DNA from: an uncultured bacterium
Lineage (GTDB): Bacteria; Bacillota_I; Bacilli_A; RF39; UBA660
Direction of reading: 5' to 3'
Assembly: GCA_959020415.1 (NCBI GenBank)
Contig: CAUERX010000028.1
Span: 1-19,926 of the forward strand
Length of the DNA stretch: 19,926 bases
The notes under the pieces: generated by a model
Told to the model about the DNA's origin: nothing
Seen by the model: the letters and a program-made list of their open reading frames with translations, nothing else
Database searches by the model: none
Part shown: positions 1 to 7,227 of the stretch, piece by piece
Layout of the letters: each line of letters starts with the position of its first letter
Position numbering within the stretch: position 1 is the first letter of the stretch
Program-made: the position numbers and the translations under genes

Positions 1-51
1 CCCAAATAAAGTGAATTATATTGAAATAAGTTGATATGATTTGAAACCGTT

Positions 52-351
52 TTGGTTACCGGTTTGGTATTAAACGAATTAAATATAGACAAAAAAACAA
101 ATGATGTATATTTATTAATTGACTTTATAACTAGCTCAATGACCAGTACTAAAGATTTCAATAAAAAATTAGAACTAACAAAAGAATATCTGCTAATCAA
201 ATATCCTGATTTAAGAATTTTTTGTGACAACAATCAAGTATCATTAAATTCTAAACTAGATACTTATAAGGCGTTTCAAAGCGATAAAGTAAATATTGTT
301 CAAGATTTAAAAGTATTTGATAAGATAAATAAAAAAACTATATCTATCTAG
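52..351 (+). CDS. Small ORF of unknown function, possibly the tail of a broken gene
   Basis: This is a 99-codon open frame that ends in TAG just before a strong terminator. I do not recognise the protein. It is lysine- and asparagine-rich, soluble-looking, and has no membrane segment or obvious motif. The start is uncertain: TTG codons at 52 and 64 are possible, neither has a convincing Shine-Dalgarno site, and the first in-frame ATG is near 139. In-frame stops lie at 7-9 and 37-39, so it does not continue from the window edge in this frame. The missing ribosome site and proximity to decayed tRNA and pseudogene material make a gene remnant as likely as a real small gene. Confidence 0.35.
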   Translation: MVTGLVLNELNIDKKTNDVYLLIDFITSSMTSTKDFNKKLELTKEYLLIKYPDLRIFCDNNQVSLNSKLDTYKAFQSDKVNIVQDLKVFDKINKKTISI

Positions 352-378
352 TCTCCAAAAAGGGCCAAAATAATTCAA

Positions 379-420
379 AATAAGTCGAATTAAAACAAAC
401 TAATTCGACTTATTTTTTTT
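379..420 (+). terminator. Intrinsic terminator after the small ORF
   Basis: A perfect 14-bp stem (379-392 with 401-414) and an 8-base loop are followed by a T run to 420. It closes the unit holding the 52-351 ORF and separates it from the tRNA-like unit. Confidence 0.85.
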
Positions 421-442
421 ATATATGATTTTAAACAATCCA

Positions 443-474
443 TTGACTTATAATGTAATTCCTTGTATTATAAT
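443..474 (+). promoter_or_regulatory. Promoter of the tRNA-Cys-like unit
   Basis: A -35 TTGACT at 443-448 is followed after 17 bases by TATTAT (466-471), which overlaps a perfect TATAAT at 469-474. Predicted initiation falls at about 478-481, exactly where the tRNA-like sequence begins. Confidence 0.6.
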
Positions 475-480
475 GTAAAA

Positions 481-556
481 GCAAATAATATGAAAACATA
501 TTATATATAGGTCTGCAACTCCCTGATCGTTGGTTCAAATCCAACTAGATGCTCCA
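481..556 (+). pseudogene. tRNA-Cys-like gene with intact 3' half and aberrant 5' half
   Basis: From about 513 to 556 the sequence is a recognisable tRNA-Cys 3' half: anticodon loop CTGCAAC with anticodon GCA, a 4-base variable region GATC, a perfect 5-bp T arm (529-533 with 541-545) around TTCAAAT, discriminator T at 553 (U73 is typical of Cys) and encoded CCA at 554-556. The 5' half is not canonical. GCAAATA at 481-487 pairs with TAGATGC at 546-552 at five of seven positions. The D-arm position holds an AT hairpin (487-492 with 497-502) without the usual D-loop GG. The anticodon stem keeps only two G-C pairs. A promoter and a terminator bracket it exactly. Most likely it is a decayed or recombined tRNA-Cys; a functional odd tRNA-like RNA is possible but unproven. 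Confidence 0.6.
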
Positions 557-565
557 AAAGAAATT

Positions 566-587
566 AACAGGCTTATAGCTTGTTTTT
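566..587 (+). terminator. Terminator of the tRNA-Cys-like unit
   Basis: An 8-bp stem with one G-U pair (566-573 with 577-584) and a T run lies 9 bases after the encoded CCA, the usual layout for a single tRNA gene. Confidence 0.7.
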
Positions 588-605
588 ATTATATTGAGGT
601 GTTTT

Positions 606-1052
606 ATGAAAATAACATTTAAAGAAGTAGACGCTAATAATAAAGATTTAATTTTAAATATTAAAGTTGATGAAAGTCAAAAGTATTTTATTGATAGTTT
701 AAAAGAGTGCTTAAAAAGGGCTGATAAAAACTCTGAGTTAAATCCTTTAGCAATATACGATGGTGAACTATTAATTGGTTTTGCTATGTATGGTTTTAAA
801 CAGAAATTATTTGGTAATAAGAAAATGTGGATTGATCACTTTATTATAGACAAAAAATATCAGGGCAAAGGTTATGGAAAAGAAGCTTTTTTATTACTTT
901 TGGAACTAGTTAAAAGTAATAAACACAACGAAATATTTTTAAGTGTTCATCGAAAGAACTATTCAGCAATTCACGTTTATGAAAAGTATGGATTTGTTTT
1001 TACCGGTAAATATAACAGATATTTGGAAAAAATCATGGTTTTAAAATATTAA
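606..1052 (+). CDS. GNAT family N-acetyltransferase
   Basis: This 148-residue protein is predicted to transfer an acetyl group from acetyl-CoA to an amine on a small molecule or protein. The acetyl-CoA loop (Q/R-x-x-G-x-G/A) appears as YQGKGYGKEAF, and the C-terminal part (VHRKNYSAIHVYEKYGFVFTG) matches the last strands of polyamine-type acetyltransferases such as BltD/SpeG, so a polyamine substrate is plausible but not shown. The start chosen is ATG 606, because GAGGTG at 596-601 sits 4 bases upstream; a TTG at 594 in the same frame would place the start before this site. The gene is a single unit with its own terminator, and lies between two tRNA-Cys fragments in opposite orientation, which suggests acquired cargo. 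Confidence 0.85.
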   Translation: MKITFKEVDANNKDLILNIKVDESQKYFIDSLKECLKRADKNSELNPLAIYDGELLIGFAMYGFKQKLFGNKKMWIDHFIIDKKYQGKGYGKEAFLLLLELVKSNKHNEIFLSVHRKNYSAIHVYEKYGFVFTGKYNRYLEKIMVLKY

Positions 1053-1055
1053 TTT

Positions 1056-1079
1056 AACGAGTTTTTTAGCTCGTTTTTT
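1056..1079 (+). terminator. Terminator of the GNAT gene
   Basis: A 6-bp stem (AACGAG 1056-1061 with CTCGTT 1070-1075) is followed by a T run. Confidence 0.7.
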
Positions 1080-1093
1080 ATGTTACCACAATA

Positions 1094-1122
1094 AGGGAGT
1101 TGCAGTCCCTTGCCTTAGATTC
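1094..1122 (-). pseudogene. tRNA-Cys fragment (D arm 3' side plus anticodon arm)
   Basis: Read on the minus strand, this gives a D-arm 3' half (CTAAGGC) followed by a perfect anticodon arm: stem AGGGA/TCCCT around loop CTGCAAC with anticodon GCA. It lacks the acceptor, the D-arm 5' side, the variable region and the T arm, and it sits between two terminators. Twelve bases, CTGCAACTCCCT, are identical to positions 513-524 but in inverted orientation. It is a remnant rather than a working tRNA. Confidence 0.6.
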
Positions 1123-1123
1123 A

Positions 1124-1151
1124 AATAAAAAAAGAACTAAAATTAGTTCTT
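1124..1151 (-). terminator. Terminator of the GNAT-transglutaminase pseudogene
   Basis: A 9-bp stem (1132-1140 with 1143-1151) is followed on the minus strand by a U run, just past the stop at 1154. Confidence 0.75.
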
Positions 1152-1153
1152 AC

Positions 1154-2363
1154 TTAATTTTCATGTAAATTTAAAATTTTATATGATGGTTCTTTGTATT
1201 TTGATATATCAAATGTTTCAAATATTTCTCTCATTCTTTTTGAATTTAATTCACTAGTATATTTACCATATACTCCTGATGAAAAAATAGCTGGCGATTT
1301 ACAGAAAGCATAATATCTATTAGGTAAAGACAAATTATCATAGTCATAATCTAAGTAAATATAACCGTTCATCGAATTAAACAAATGCCAATTCCCATTT
1401 AAAAATATTTCTAAAAATGCATGGCCTTCTATACAATCATAGTCTTCGCTTTTCATTTGTAATTTTTTTACCCAGTCCATTTTAGCAGACTGAACAATCA
1501 AAGTTCGAATTCCTTTAGCTTTAATATAGGGGCAATTAAAGTAGCGGAATCTATACAGTCAGTTAATACTTTATTTTCAGCAATTTCTTCAGCCATTCTT
1601 TCAAAACGTTTGTATTTTTTCTCTTTATCAGGTTTAAAGTTATCCATTATATACTTATATAAAATTTTTATATCATCAAATGTTTTTATATTAGGCGTAG
1701 CTTTTATAATCTTATTTAAAGATTCTCCGAGGTGGTGCTGGACGCCAATTAAAATAAAATCGTTAACATTAGTTCTATCTATCTCGCATAGTTTATTTAA
1801 TCTTTCTGAATCTTTAGCTTTCATTACTTTGCCAAAGTTTTTTAATGATTTTTCAACATTGATATCATATATTCTATTAAATTTTGTGTGTAAACCTGAA
1901 TTTGGGTTATTTATTACGGTTAAATATCTTAATTTACCAGAATTATTTTCTATAACTCTTTGTGAAGCTTTATTTCTCTCATCGCATGATATAAATAAAT
2001 TCTTTAATCCGTGTTCCTGACATTTTTTAATAAGTAGATGACAAGCTAAAAACCCAACACCTTGACCTTGTTTATTTCTAATTATGCCATAACCAATATG
2101 GCCACCATATTTAGACATGTCATAATCATTTTCAATATTGATTCTAATGCTAGAAGTACCAATAATACTGTCATCTTCCATTATCCAGTAATTAATACAA
2201 TTATAGTTACAGGTTTCACCTTTTTTTCTTTTCGCGCACCATGTCAAATACTTTGGAAGGGTTTCTTTGGTACAAAATTTTCATTAATTTCAGTCCATTT
2301 TTTGTTATAGTCTTCAATTCTATCGGCATCAGTTATATCTGGTTCTTTTAAATATATATTCAT
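1154..2363 (-). pseudogene. GNAT-transglutaminase-like fusion, three frameshifts
   Basis: Joined across three frames, this reads as one protein of about 402 residues: an N-terminal GNAT acetyltransferase (IGYGIIRNKQGQGVGF acetyl-CoA loop, then SCDERNKASQRVIENNSGK) followed by a transglutaminase/protease-like domain with the Cys motif TDCIDSATL and the His motif EGHAFLEIF. The usual third residue Asp appears as Asn in WHLFNSMNG. The start is ATG at 2361-2363 behind AAAGGTGG. Breaks: one extra base near 2246-2254, which makes a TGA; one extra A in the A7 run at 2221-2227; one missing base in the A run at 1520-1522. Each repair restores family-like sequence. As neighbouring genes are intact, decay of an accessory gene is more likely than sequencing error, but two breaks are in homopolymers, so error cannot be excluded. 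Confidence 0.75.
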
Positions 2364-2442
2364 GAACTACCACCTTTCCAAATTTAATTTATAGGATTCT
2401 TGTATATTTAAATTATACATTGTTTTTCTTCTTTTTAAACAT

Positions 2443-2568
2443 TTATTTGCGTTTCGCAAAAAATAAAAGTCCAAGAAGGACTATGATTATTAATATGATT
2501 AAAGCAATTATAATATTTAAAATAAATTGTAAATTTTCTATGTTTCCATTAGCAATTATTTCTAGCAC
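2443..2568 (-). CDS. 41-residue single-pass membrane peptide
   Basis: This is a short frame starting GTG at 2566-2568 and ending TAA. The product has a polar N-terminus (MLEIIANGNIENLQ), one long hydrophobic segment of about 20 Ile/Leu/Val residues (about 17-37) and a basic end (FAKRK), so it should insert in the membrane with its C-terminus inside. Support for it being real: AGGGG sits 5 bases before the start, and an extended -10 promoter lies just upstream, giving a short leader. Function is unknown. The size and shape fit small membrane regulators or type I toxin-like peptides, but I see no antitoxin RNA and do not claim that role. Confidence 0.55.
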   Translation of the reverse strand: MLEIIANGNIENLQFILNIIIALIILIIIVLLGLLFFAKRK

Positions 2569-2589
2569 TTTATCCCCTACTTTTATATC

Positions 2590-2597
2590 ATTATATC
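2590..2597 (-). promoter_or_regulatory. Extended -10 promoter for the small membrane peptide
   Basis: On the minus strand TGATATAAT gives a TG-extended -10 with a perfect TATAAT (2590-2595). No good -35 is visible. Initiation near 2583 would leave a leader of about 15 bases. Confidence 0.45.
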
Positions 2598-2672
2598 ACA
2601 AAAATTAACTTGTTGTTATATTTTTGGAAGGATTTTGTTTTTTTAATATAGAATTAATTAAAAATAAATAAC

Positions 2673-2703
2673 AAAAAAGCCCTTGATAATTCAAGAGCCT
2701 TTT
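2673..2703 (-). terminator. pheST terminator
   Basis: Downstream of pheT, the minus strand has an 8-bp stem with one G-U pair (GCUCUUGA with UCAAGGGC), flanked by A and U tracts and followed by a six-U run. The hairpin may work weakly on the plus strand as well. Confidence 0.75.
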
Positions 2704-2730
2704 AATTATTAAAAATAGCAATGCAAATTT

Positions 2731-5103
2731 TTATTTATCGCGCAATTTAGCATTAGTTTTTTCTTCAACATTTTTAATAATGTTTTCAAAAACAATATTC
2801 ACTTCTTCCTCAGTTAGTGTTTTATTTGGATCTTGGAAGGTTAATGAATAAGCAATTGATTTTTCATTTTCTTTAACATTCTCACCTGTATAAACATCAA
2901 ATACTTTAATGTCAGTAAGTAAACGTCCACCAGCTTTTTTAATAACATCTTCAAGAGTTTTTGAAGAAACTTCTTTATTTATAGCAAAGGCCATATCTTT
3001 AACAATCCCTGGATACTTTGGTGCAGCTTTAAACTTAATTGGTTTAACTTTTGTCATTAAAGCATTAAGTGATAACTCAGCTATATAAATATCACCTTTT
3101 GTAACTTTTGGATGAACTTTACCAATAATACCAATTGGTTTTTTATCTAGTAAAATTCTAGCACCAATACCTGGATGAACTTCGGGAAGTGCTTCAGCTT
3201 CAAAAGTATATCTATTTTTAAAGCCAAGGTAATCCAAAATGTTTTCAATTATACCTTTTATTAAATAGAAATCAACTTTAATCGTTGCTTTACTCCACTC
3301 ATTTAGAATATAATTACCACTCATTAAAATAGCAATTTTGCTTTCTTCTTCGTGGTTAGCATCATATGTTTTACTAATCTCATAAAGCATAATATCATTT
3401 ACTTTTCTAGCTTTATTATAATCATAAACATTTAAAAGTGAAGGAATAAGCGAAGTTCTCAAAACTGATTTATCAACACTCATAGGATTTGGTAAAACAG
3501 CGTTTTCTTTACCTTCATATTTAAAAGTTTTAGCCATAGTTGGTGAAGTTAAAGTATAAGTTTTACTTTCATTTAACCCTAAAGAACGAAGGCGTTTAGA
3601 AATTATCTTACGATATTTAACATCACCGATATACTCTCCTTTTTTTATTTCACATTTTGGCAATGTTGAAACTAGATTATGATAGCCATATAGTCTGCCA
3701 ACCTCTTCAGCGATATCATTAACATTAGGATCGACGTCTAATCTTCGAGATGGGATCATCGTAATGAACTTACCATCTTGATATTCAAATTCAAAATCTA
3801 AGCGATTAAGTTCAGTTCTGACATCATCTTCAGTTAACGTAATTCCAAGCATTGAGTTTATTTCATTAACCGTAAATGTGGCTACTTTAGGGGTTTTATC
3901 TACTTTATCATGTTTAACGGTACCAGATAATACTTTAGCACCAGCATATTTTTCTAGCAAATGACAAGCTCTTTCAATAGCCTTTTCAGTATATTCATAG
4001 CTTAAGCCTTTACCGTAACGAATTGATGCTTCGCTTCTTAAATCTAAATTAGCAGCAGTATATCTAATACTTACACTATCAAAAATAGCACTTTCAATTA
4101 AAATAGTTTTGGTGTTTTCAGTAACTTCTGTTTCTTCACCGCCCATAACACCAGCAATACATACAGGTTTGTTGCCATCGGTAATAACAATATCTGAAGT
4201 TTTTAATGTTCTATCAACACCGTCTAAGGTTTTAATTTCCTCGTTTTCTTTAGCATCTCTAACAATAATTTTATCACCTAAAGCATCTTTATCGAAGAAA
4301 TGAAGCGGCTGACCATATTCAAGCATAACATAGTTAGAAATATCAACAACATTATTGATTGAACGCATTCCATAGGCATTTAATCTTCGTTTTATAAACT
4401 CTGGTGATGGTCCAATTTTAACATCTGTAACCATTTTTGCTAAATAGTATGGACATTTTTCAGTTTCAACTTTGAGTTCAAAATGATTTTCTATATTATC
4501 TTTAATTGGATTAGTATCTTGTTTTGGCAAAGTTACTTTACGATTTAGGATACAAGCAATTTCATAGGCAAAGCCAATGTGATAATAACAGTCATTATTA
4601 CGATGTTTATGAATATCTAGTTCGTATAATGTATCATCTAAATTAAGGAATTTTATTGGATCTTCCCCTATTTTAGCACTGCTATCCAATTCTTCAATTC
4701 CACGATTATAAGCTTCTTCGGTTTTTTCTTCTAAGCCAAGCTCGTATAAAGCACAGATCATACCGTTTGATTCAACACCACGGATTTTGCTTTTTTTAAT
4801 TTCAAAATTACCAGGTAGGATAGCGCCAGGAAGCGCAACTATAACTTTTAAGCCAGCTCTAATATTAGAGGCACCACAGACTATTTGGGTAGTTTCTGTT
4901 CCAATGCTAACTTCACAAACATGAAGATGATCTGAATCAGGATGCATTTCGCATTTAATAACTTCACCAATGATTAAATTATCAATATGATTGGTAATTA
5001 CTTTTTCAACATTAATACCAGCTTCGGTAATTTTAATGGCTAATTCTTTAAGATCTTGATCATCAATATCGATATAGTCTTTAACCCACTCTAAATCTAT
5101 CAT
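2731..5103 (-). CDS. pheT: Phenylalanine--tRNA ligase beta subunit
   Basis: The beta subunit of the (alpha beta)2 enzyme that charges tRNA-Phe. At 790 residues it has the usual bacterial length. It begins with a tRNA-binding OB-fold (about 40-150, NLIIGEVIKCEMHPDSDHL), followed by the B3/B4 editing region that clears mischarged Tyr (YGQPLHFFDKDAL), the B5 domain (SMLGITLTEDDVRTEL and IPSRRLDVDPNVNDIAEEVGRLYGY), the catalytic-like core, and the C-terminal ferredoxin-fold anticodon-binding domain (KYPGIVKDMAFAINKEVSSKTL to the end). Its ATG shares one base with the pheS stop (TAATG), so the two are translationally coupled. Expression should follow the T-box leader upstream of pheS. Nothing is missing. 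Confidence 0.98.
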   Translation of the reverse strand: MIDLEWVKDYIDIDDQDLKELAIKITEAGINVEKVITNHIDNLIIGEVIKCEMHPDSDHLHVCEVSIGTETTQIVCGASNIRAGLKVIVALPGAILPGNFEIKKSKIRGVESNGMICALYELGLEEKTEEAYNRGIEELDSSAKIGEDPIKFLNLDDTLYELDIHKHRNNDCYYHIGFAYEIACILNRKVTLPKQDTNPIKDNIENHFELKVETEKCPYYLAKMVTDVKIGPSPEFIKRRLNAYGMRSINNVVDISNYVMLEYGQPLHFFDKDALGDKIIVRDAKENEEIKTLDGVDRTLKTSDIVITDGNKPVCIAGVMGGEETEVTENTKTILIESAIFDSVSIRYTAANLDLRSEASIRYGKGLSYEYTEKAIERACHLLEKYAGAKVLSGTVKHDKVDKTPKVATFTVNEINSMLGITLTEDDVRTELNRLDFEFEYQDGKFITMIPSRRLDVDPNVNDIAEEVGRLYGYHNLVSTLPKCEIKKGEYIGDVKYRKIISKRLRSLGLNESKTYTLTSPTMAKTFKYEGKENAVLPNPMSVDKSVLRTSLIPSLLNVYDYNKARKVNDIMLYEISKTYDANHEEESKIAILMSGNYILNEWSKATIKVDFYLIKGIIENILDYLGFKNRYTFEAEALPEVHPGIGARILLDKKPIGIIGKVHPKVTKGDIYIAELSLNALMTKVKPIKFKAAPKYPGIVKDMAFAINKEVSSKTLEDVIKKAGGRLLTDIKVFDVYTGENVKENEKSIAYSLTFQDPNKTLTEEEVNIVFENIIKNVEEKTNAKLRDK

Positions 5104-6143
5104 TATTTGGCCTCCTTTCGATCGAATGTTTTTATTTCTCTAAGGTCATTAGTATAGAAGATTCTTAAATCATCGATACCATATGATTCCATGGCTAATC
5201 TTTCAGCACCGAAGCCGAAAGCAAAGCCGCTCCATTTTTTTGGATCATAACCACAGTTTTTTAAAACGTTTGGATGAACCATACCAGCTCCTGAAACAGT
5301 AAGCCAACCAGTATTTTTACAAATACTACAGCCTTTACCTTTACAACTGTGGCAGCTAATGTCCATTTCAACTGATGGTTCAGTAAATTGATAATGGCTT
5401 GGTCTAAATCTTGTTTGACAGTCTTCGCCAAAGAGTTTTTTTGCTAAAACATCAAAGGTTCCTTTTAGATCAGACAAGCTAACTTCTCTATCAACTAACA
5501 GCCCCTCTATTTGCATGAATTGGTGTGAATGAGTAGCATCATCGTTGTCACGTCTATAAGTTTTACCGGGACAAATCATGCGAATTGGTTTTTCCCCCTT
5601 ACCTTCAAGCATTGTTCTAACTTGAACAGGAGAAGTTTGACTACGCAATAAGATTTCTTCATCTTTTAAATAGAAAGTATCCTGAGCATCTCTAGCTGGA
5701 TGACCTTTTGGAATATTTAGTAATTCGAAGTTATATCTATCTTCTTCAATTTCTGGTCCATCTACTACATCGTACCCCATTGACATAAATAAATCTTCAA
5801 CTTCTTCAACAATTTTTTCAACAACACTTGGAGCTCCCGTAGGAATTTTGGTACTTGGAAGAGCAATATCAATACTTTCACTTTCTAATTTTTTATTGAG
5901 TAAATTTGTTTCAATTGCTTCTCTTTTTTCATCAATCATATTTGTGGCTTCAGTTTTAATTTTATTTAAAGTAGCACCAAAAGTTTTCTTTTCCTCTAAA
6001 GACAGGTCTTTTATTTTTGATGATAATTCAGCTATTGGTCCTTTTTTACCTAGATATTTGGCTTTTAATTCATTTAGTGCTTGAATTTCACTAATTTGAT
6101 CAATTTCTTGTTTTAATGTTTGTAAAATATTTTCTAATTCCAT
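5103..6143 (-). CDS. pheS: Phenylalanine--tRNA ligase alpha subunit
   Basis: The catalytic alpha subunit, 346 residues. An N-terminal coiled coil that contacts tRNA (about 1-90) is followed by the class II core: GHPARDAQDTFYL, SPVQVRTML, GKTYRRDNDDATHSHQFMQIEGLLVD, and the motif 3 region GFGAERLAM near the end. A Cys4 insertion, C264-x2-C267-x4-C272-x2-C275, looks like a small zinc knuckle; such an insertion is found in many Bacillota and Mollicutes PheS and is absent from the enterobacterial form. The ATG is preceded by AAGGAGGG. It is the first gene of the pheST operon, directly after the T-box terminator. Confidence 0.98.
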   Translation of the reverse strand: MELENILQTLKQEIDQISEIQALNELKAKYLGKKGPIAELSSKIKDLSLEEKKTFGATLNKIKTEATNMIDEKREAIETNLLNKKLESESIDIALPSTKIPTGAPSVVEKIVEEVEDLFMSMGYDVVDGPEIEEDRYNFELLNIPKGHPARDAQDTFYLKDEEILLRSQTSPVQVRTMLEGKGEKPIRMICPGKTYRRDNDDATHSHQFMQIEGLLVDREVSLSDLKGTFDVLAKKLFGEDCQTRFRPSHYQFTEPSVEMDISCHSCKGKGCSICKNTGWLTVSGAGMVHPNVLKNCGYDPKKWSGFAFGFGAERLAMESYGIDDLRIFYTNDLREIKTFDRKEAK

Positions 6144-6164
6144 ATTTTTTCCCTCCTTATATAT

Positions 6165-6196
6165 AAAAAATCACATCCTTAGATAAGGACGTGATT
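6165..6196 (-). terminator. T-box regulated terminator
   Basis: A 12-bp stem with one G-U pair (6185-6196 with 6169-6180) and a 4-base loop is followed by a U run (6165-6170) on the minus strand. It overlaps the region that would fold as the antiterminator when uncharged tRNA-Phe is bound. Confidence 0.9.
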
Positions 6197-6394
6197 GACG
6201 TGGTACCACCTTAATTCGTAAGCTTTTGCTTACCTTAACAGTTATAACGCACCACCGGTATATCTTTGCATATACAGCTTATCATACCAAAGTGAATTCA
6301 TAAAAGATTATTTATTGGCCTTCCACCTTTCGCCAACTCTCTATTAAATAAGGGCTTTTATTACTACTCTTTGGTCATTGCTTTTAAAAAGTAT
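6165..6394 (-). promoter_or_regulatory. T-box leader controlling pheST (Phe specifier UUC)
   Basis: The conserved T-box sequence AAGGTGGTACCACG lies at 6199-6212 on the minus strand, about 55 bases before pheS. Stem I is closed by ACCAAAG near the 5' end pairing with CTTTGGT. The specifier loop on its 3' side reads GAATTCAC, giving UUC (complement of 6294-6296), a Phe codon that matches the downstream genes. Uncharged tRNA-Phe is expected to pair with UUC and, through its acceptor end, with the UGGU bulge, to stabilise the antiterminator and allow pheST transcription. Confidence 0.93.
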
Positions 6395-6400
6395 AAGTAA

Positions 6401-6428
6401 ATTATAACACAATTATGATATTTTTCAA
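6401..6428 (-). promoter_or_regulatory. pheST promoter
   Basis: On the minus strand TTGAAA (6423-6428) and TATAAT (6401-6406) are spaced by 16 bases, with a TG extension (TGTTATAAT). Initiation near 6394 starts the T-box leader. Confidence 0.75.
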
Positions 6429-6444
6429 GTTTTTTTAAAATAAT

Positions 6445-6473
6445 TTGACGTCACTTTAAGATATTGATAGAAT
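6445..6473 (+). promoter_or_regulatory. Promoter of the 6515 membrane protein gene
   Basis: TTGACG (6445-6450) and TAGAAT (6468-6473) are spaced by exactly 17 bases. Initiation near 6480 gives a leader of about 35 bases. It is divergent from the pheST promoter, with 16 bases between the two -35 boxes. Confidence 0.65.
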
Positions 6474-6514
6474 ACTAAACACAAAAAGAGACTTACTACA
6501 AGAAAAATATCGAA

Positions 6515-7135
6515 ATGTCTGATGACATTATCTTTAATCCTGATTATATTGAATTACAGCGTTTAAGAAAAAAACTTAATGTAGAAAATTTCAAGGCATG
6601 TAAATACAAAAAAAATAAAAATTTTTTATTGGTACTGGCTGGCATAAATGCTTCATTAACAATTTTTGGCACGGCAACTAGCGGGCTAACAGCTATTACG
6701 CTTTTAAGTTCTTTAGTATGTACCTCTAGTATAATGGTGGCTAAACGCCACGCAGTGCAAATGATAAAGTCAAAGGATGAAATGTCTAGAATTTCCTTTG
6801 AAACAATTAAAAAATCAAGCCAATTTACAAATCAACAAGCTCAAAAGCAAAAGATAAATGAACAATCGTTAAACTTGAGAAATGTTGATTATAGTTTAGA
6901 TGATGAGTTTTTTCTAGGTCCAAAAGATCAACAAACTACTGATGATACTGAAAATACAAATGATGTTAGCGAAAGCTTAGAAGATAATAGTTACGTAGAA
7001 ACAACGGCTGAGTCATCACTATTTGAAACAATACCTGGAGCTTTCAGTACTGATACTTATTCAAATGATGGCCCAACACGTTGCCGTAAAATAGGTGCGA
7101 GAAAAAAGGTACACCCTAGGTCCAGAAGTAATTAA
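6515..7135 (+). CDS. Membrane protein of unknown function
   Basis: A 206-residue protein I cannot assign. A basic, polar N-terminal segment (about 1-35, ending CKYKKNKN) leads into a hydrophobic stretch at about 36-76 (FLLVLAGINASLTIFG and GLTAITLLSSLVCTSSIMVA), probably a hairpin of two membrane helices. An acidic, Ser/Thr-rich and probably disordered region follows (about 120-180), ending in a strongly basic tail (RCRKIGARKKVHPRSRSN). The ATG at 6515 lacks a good Shine-Dalgarno site, unlike most genes here. The gene is a single unit with a clear promoter and terminator. The basic tail could bind nucleic acid or acidic lipids, but this is speculation. Confidence 0.7.
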   Translation: MSDDIIFNPDYIELQRLRKKLNVENFKACKYKKNKNFLLVLAGINASLTIFGTATSGLTAITLLSSLVCTSSIMVAKRHAVQMIKSKDEMSRISFETIKKSSQFTNQQAQKQKINEQSLNLRNVDYSLDDEFFLGPKDQQTTDDTENTNDVSESLEDNSYVETTAESSLFETIPGAFSTDTYSNDGPTRCRKIGARKKVHPRSRSN

Positions 7136-7159
7136 AAGTCATTAATCATGACTTTTTTT
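7134..7159 (+). terminator. Terminator of the 6515 gene
   Basis: A perfect 9-bp stem (7134-7142 with 7148-7156) is followed by a T run; its first bases overlap the TAA stop. Confidence 0.85.
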
Positions 7160-7227
7160 ATAAAATTATTTTTACTATTTTAAGTATGCTTTTTCATTAT
7201 AAAAATATAGTTATATAGGTGATATAA

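Noticed and set aside
1..393. Short direct repeats flanking the 52-351 ORF (near 20-41 and 372-393)
   Set aside because: Only loosely similar AT-rich stretches; the right copy is already explained as the terminator stem.
1094..1122. Full tRNA gene on the minus strand
   Set aside because: No acceptor stem, D-arm 5' side, variable region or T arm can be found around the anticodon arm.
2244..2246. TGA read as tryptophan in the pseudogene
   Set aside because: Reading through does not give family sequence; the frame changes there, so an indel explains it better.
1610..2310. Plus-strand open frames opposite the GNAT-transglutaminase pseudogene
   Set aside because: They are antisense shadows without ribosome sites or family features.
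2420..2608. Plus-strand 62-codon frame
   Set aside because: It is opposite the minus-strand 41-residue membrane peptide, which has the better start, ribosome site and promoter.
6241..6360. Small open frames inside the pheST leader
   Set aside because: The segment is fully explained by the T-box fold.
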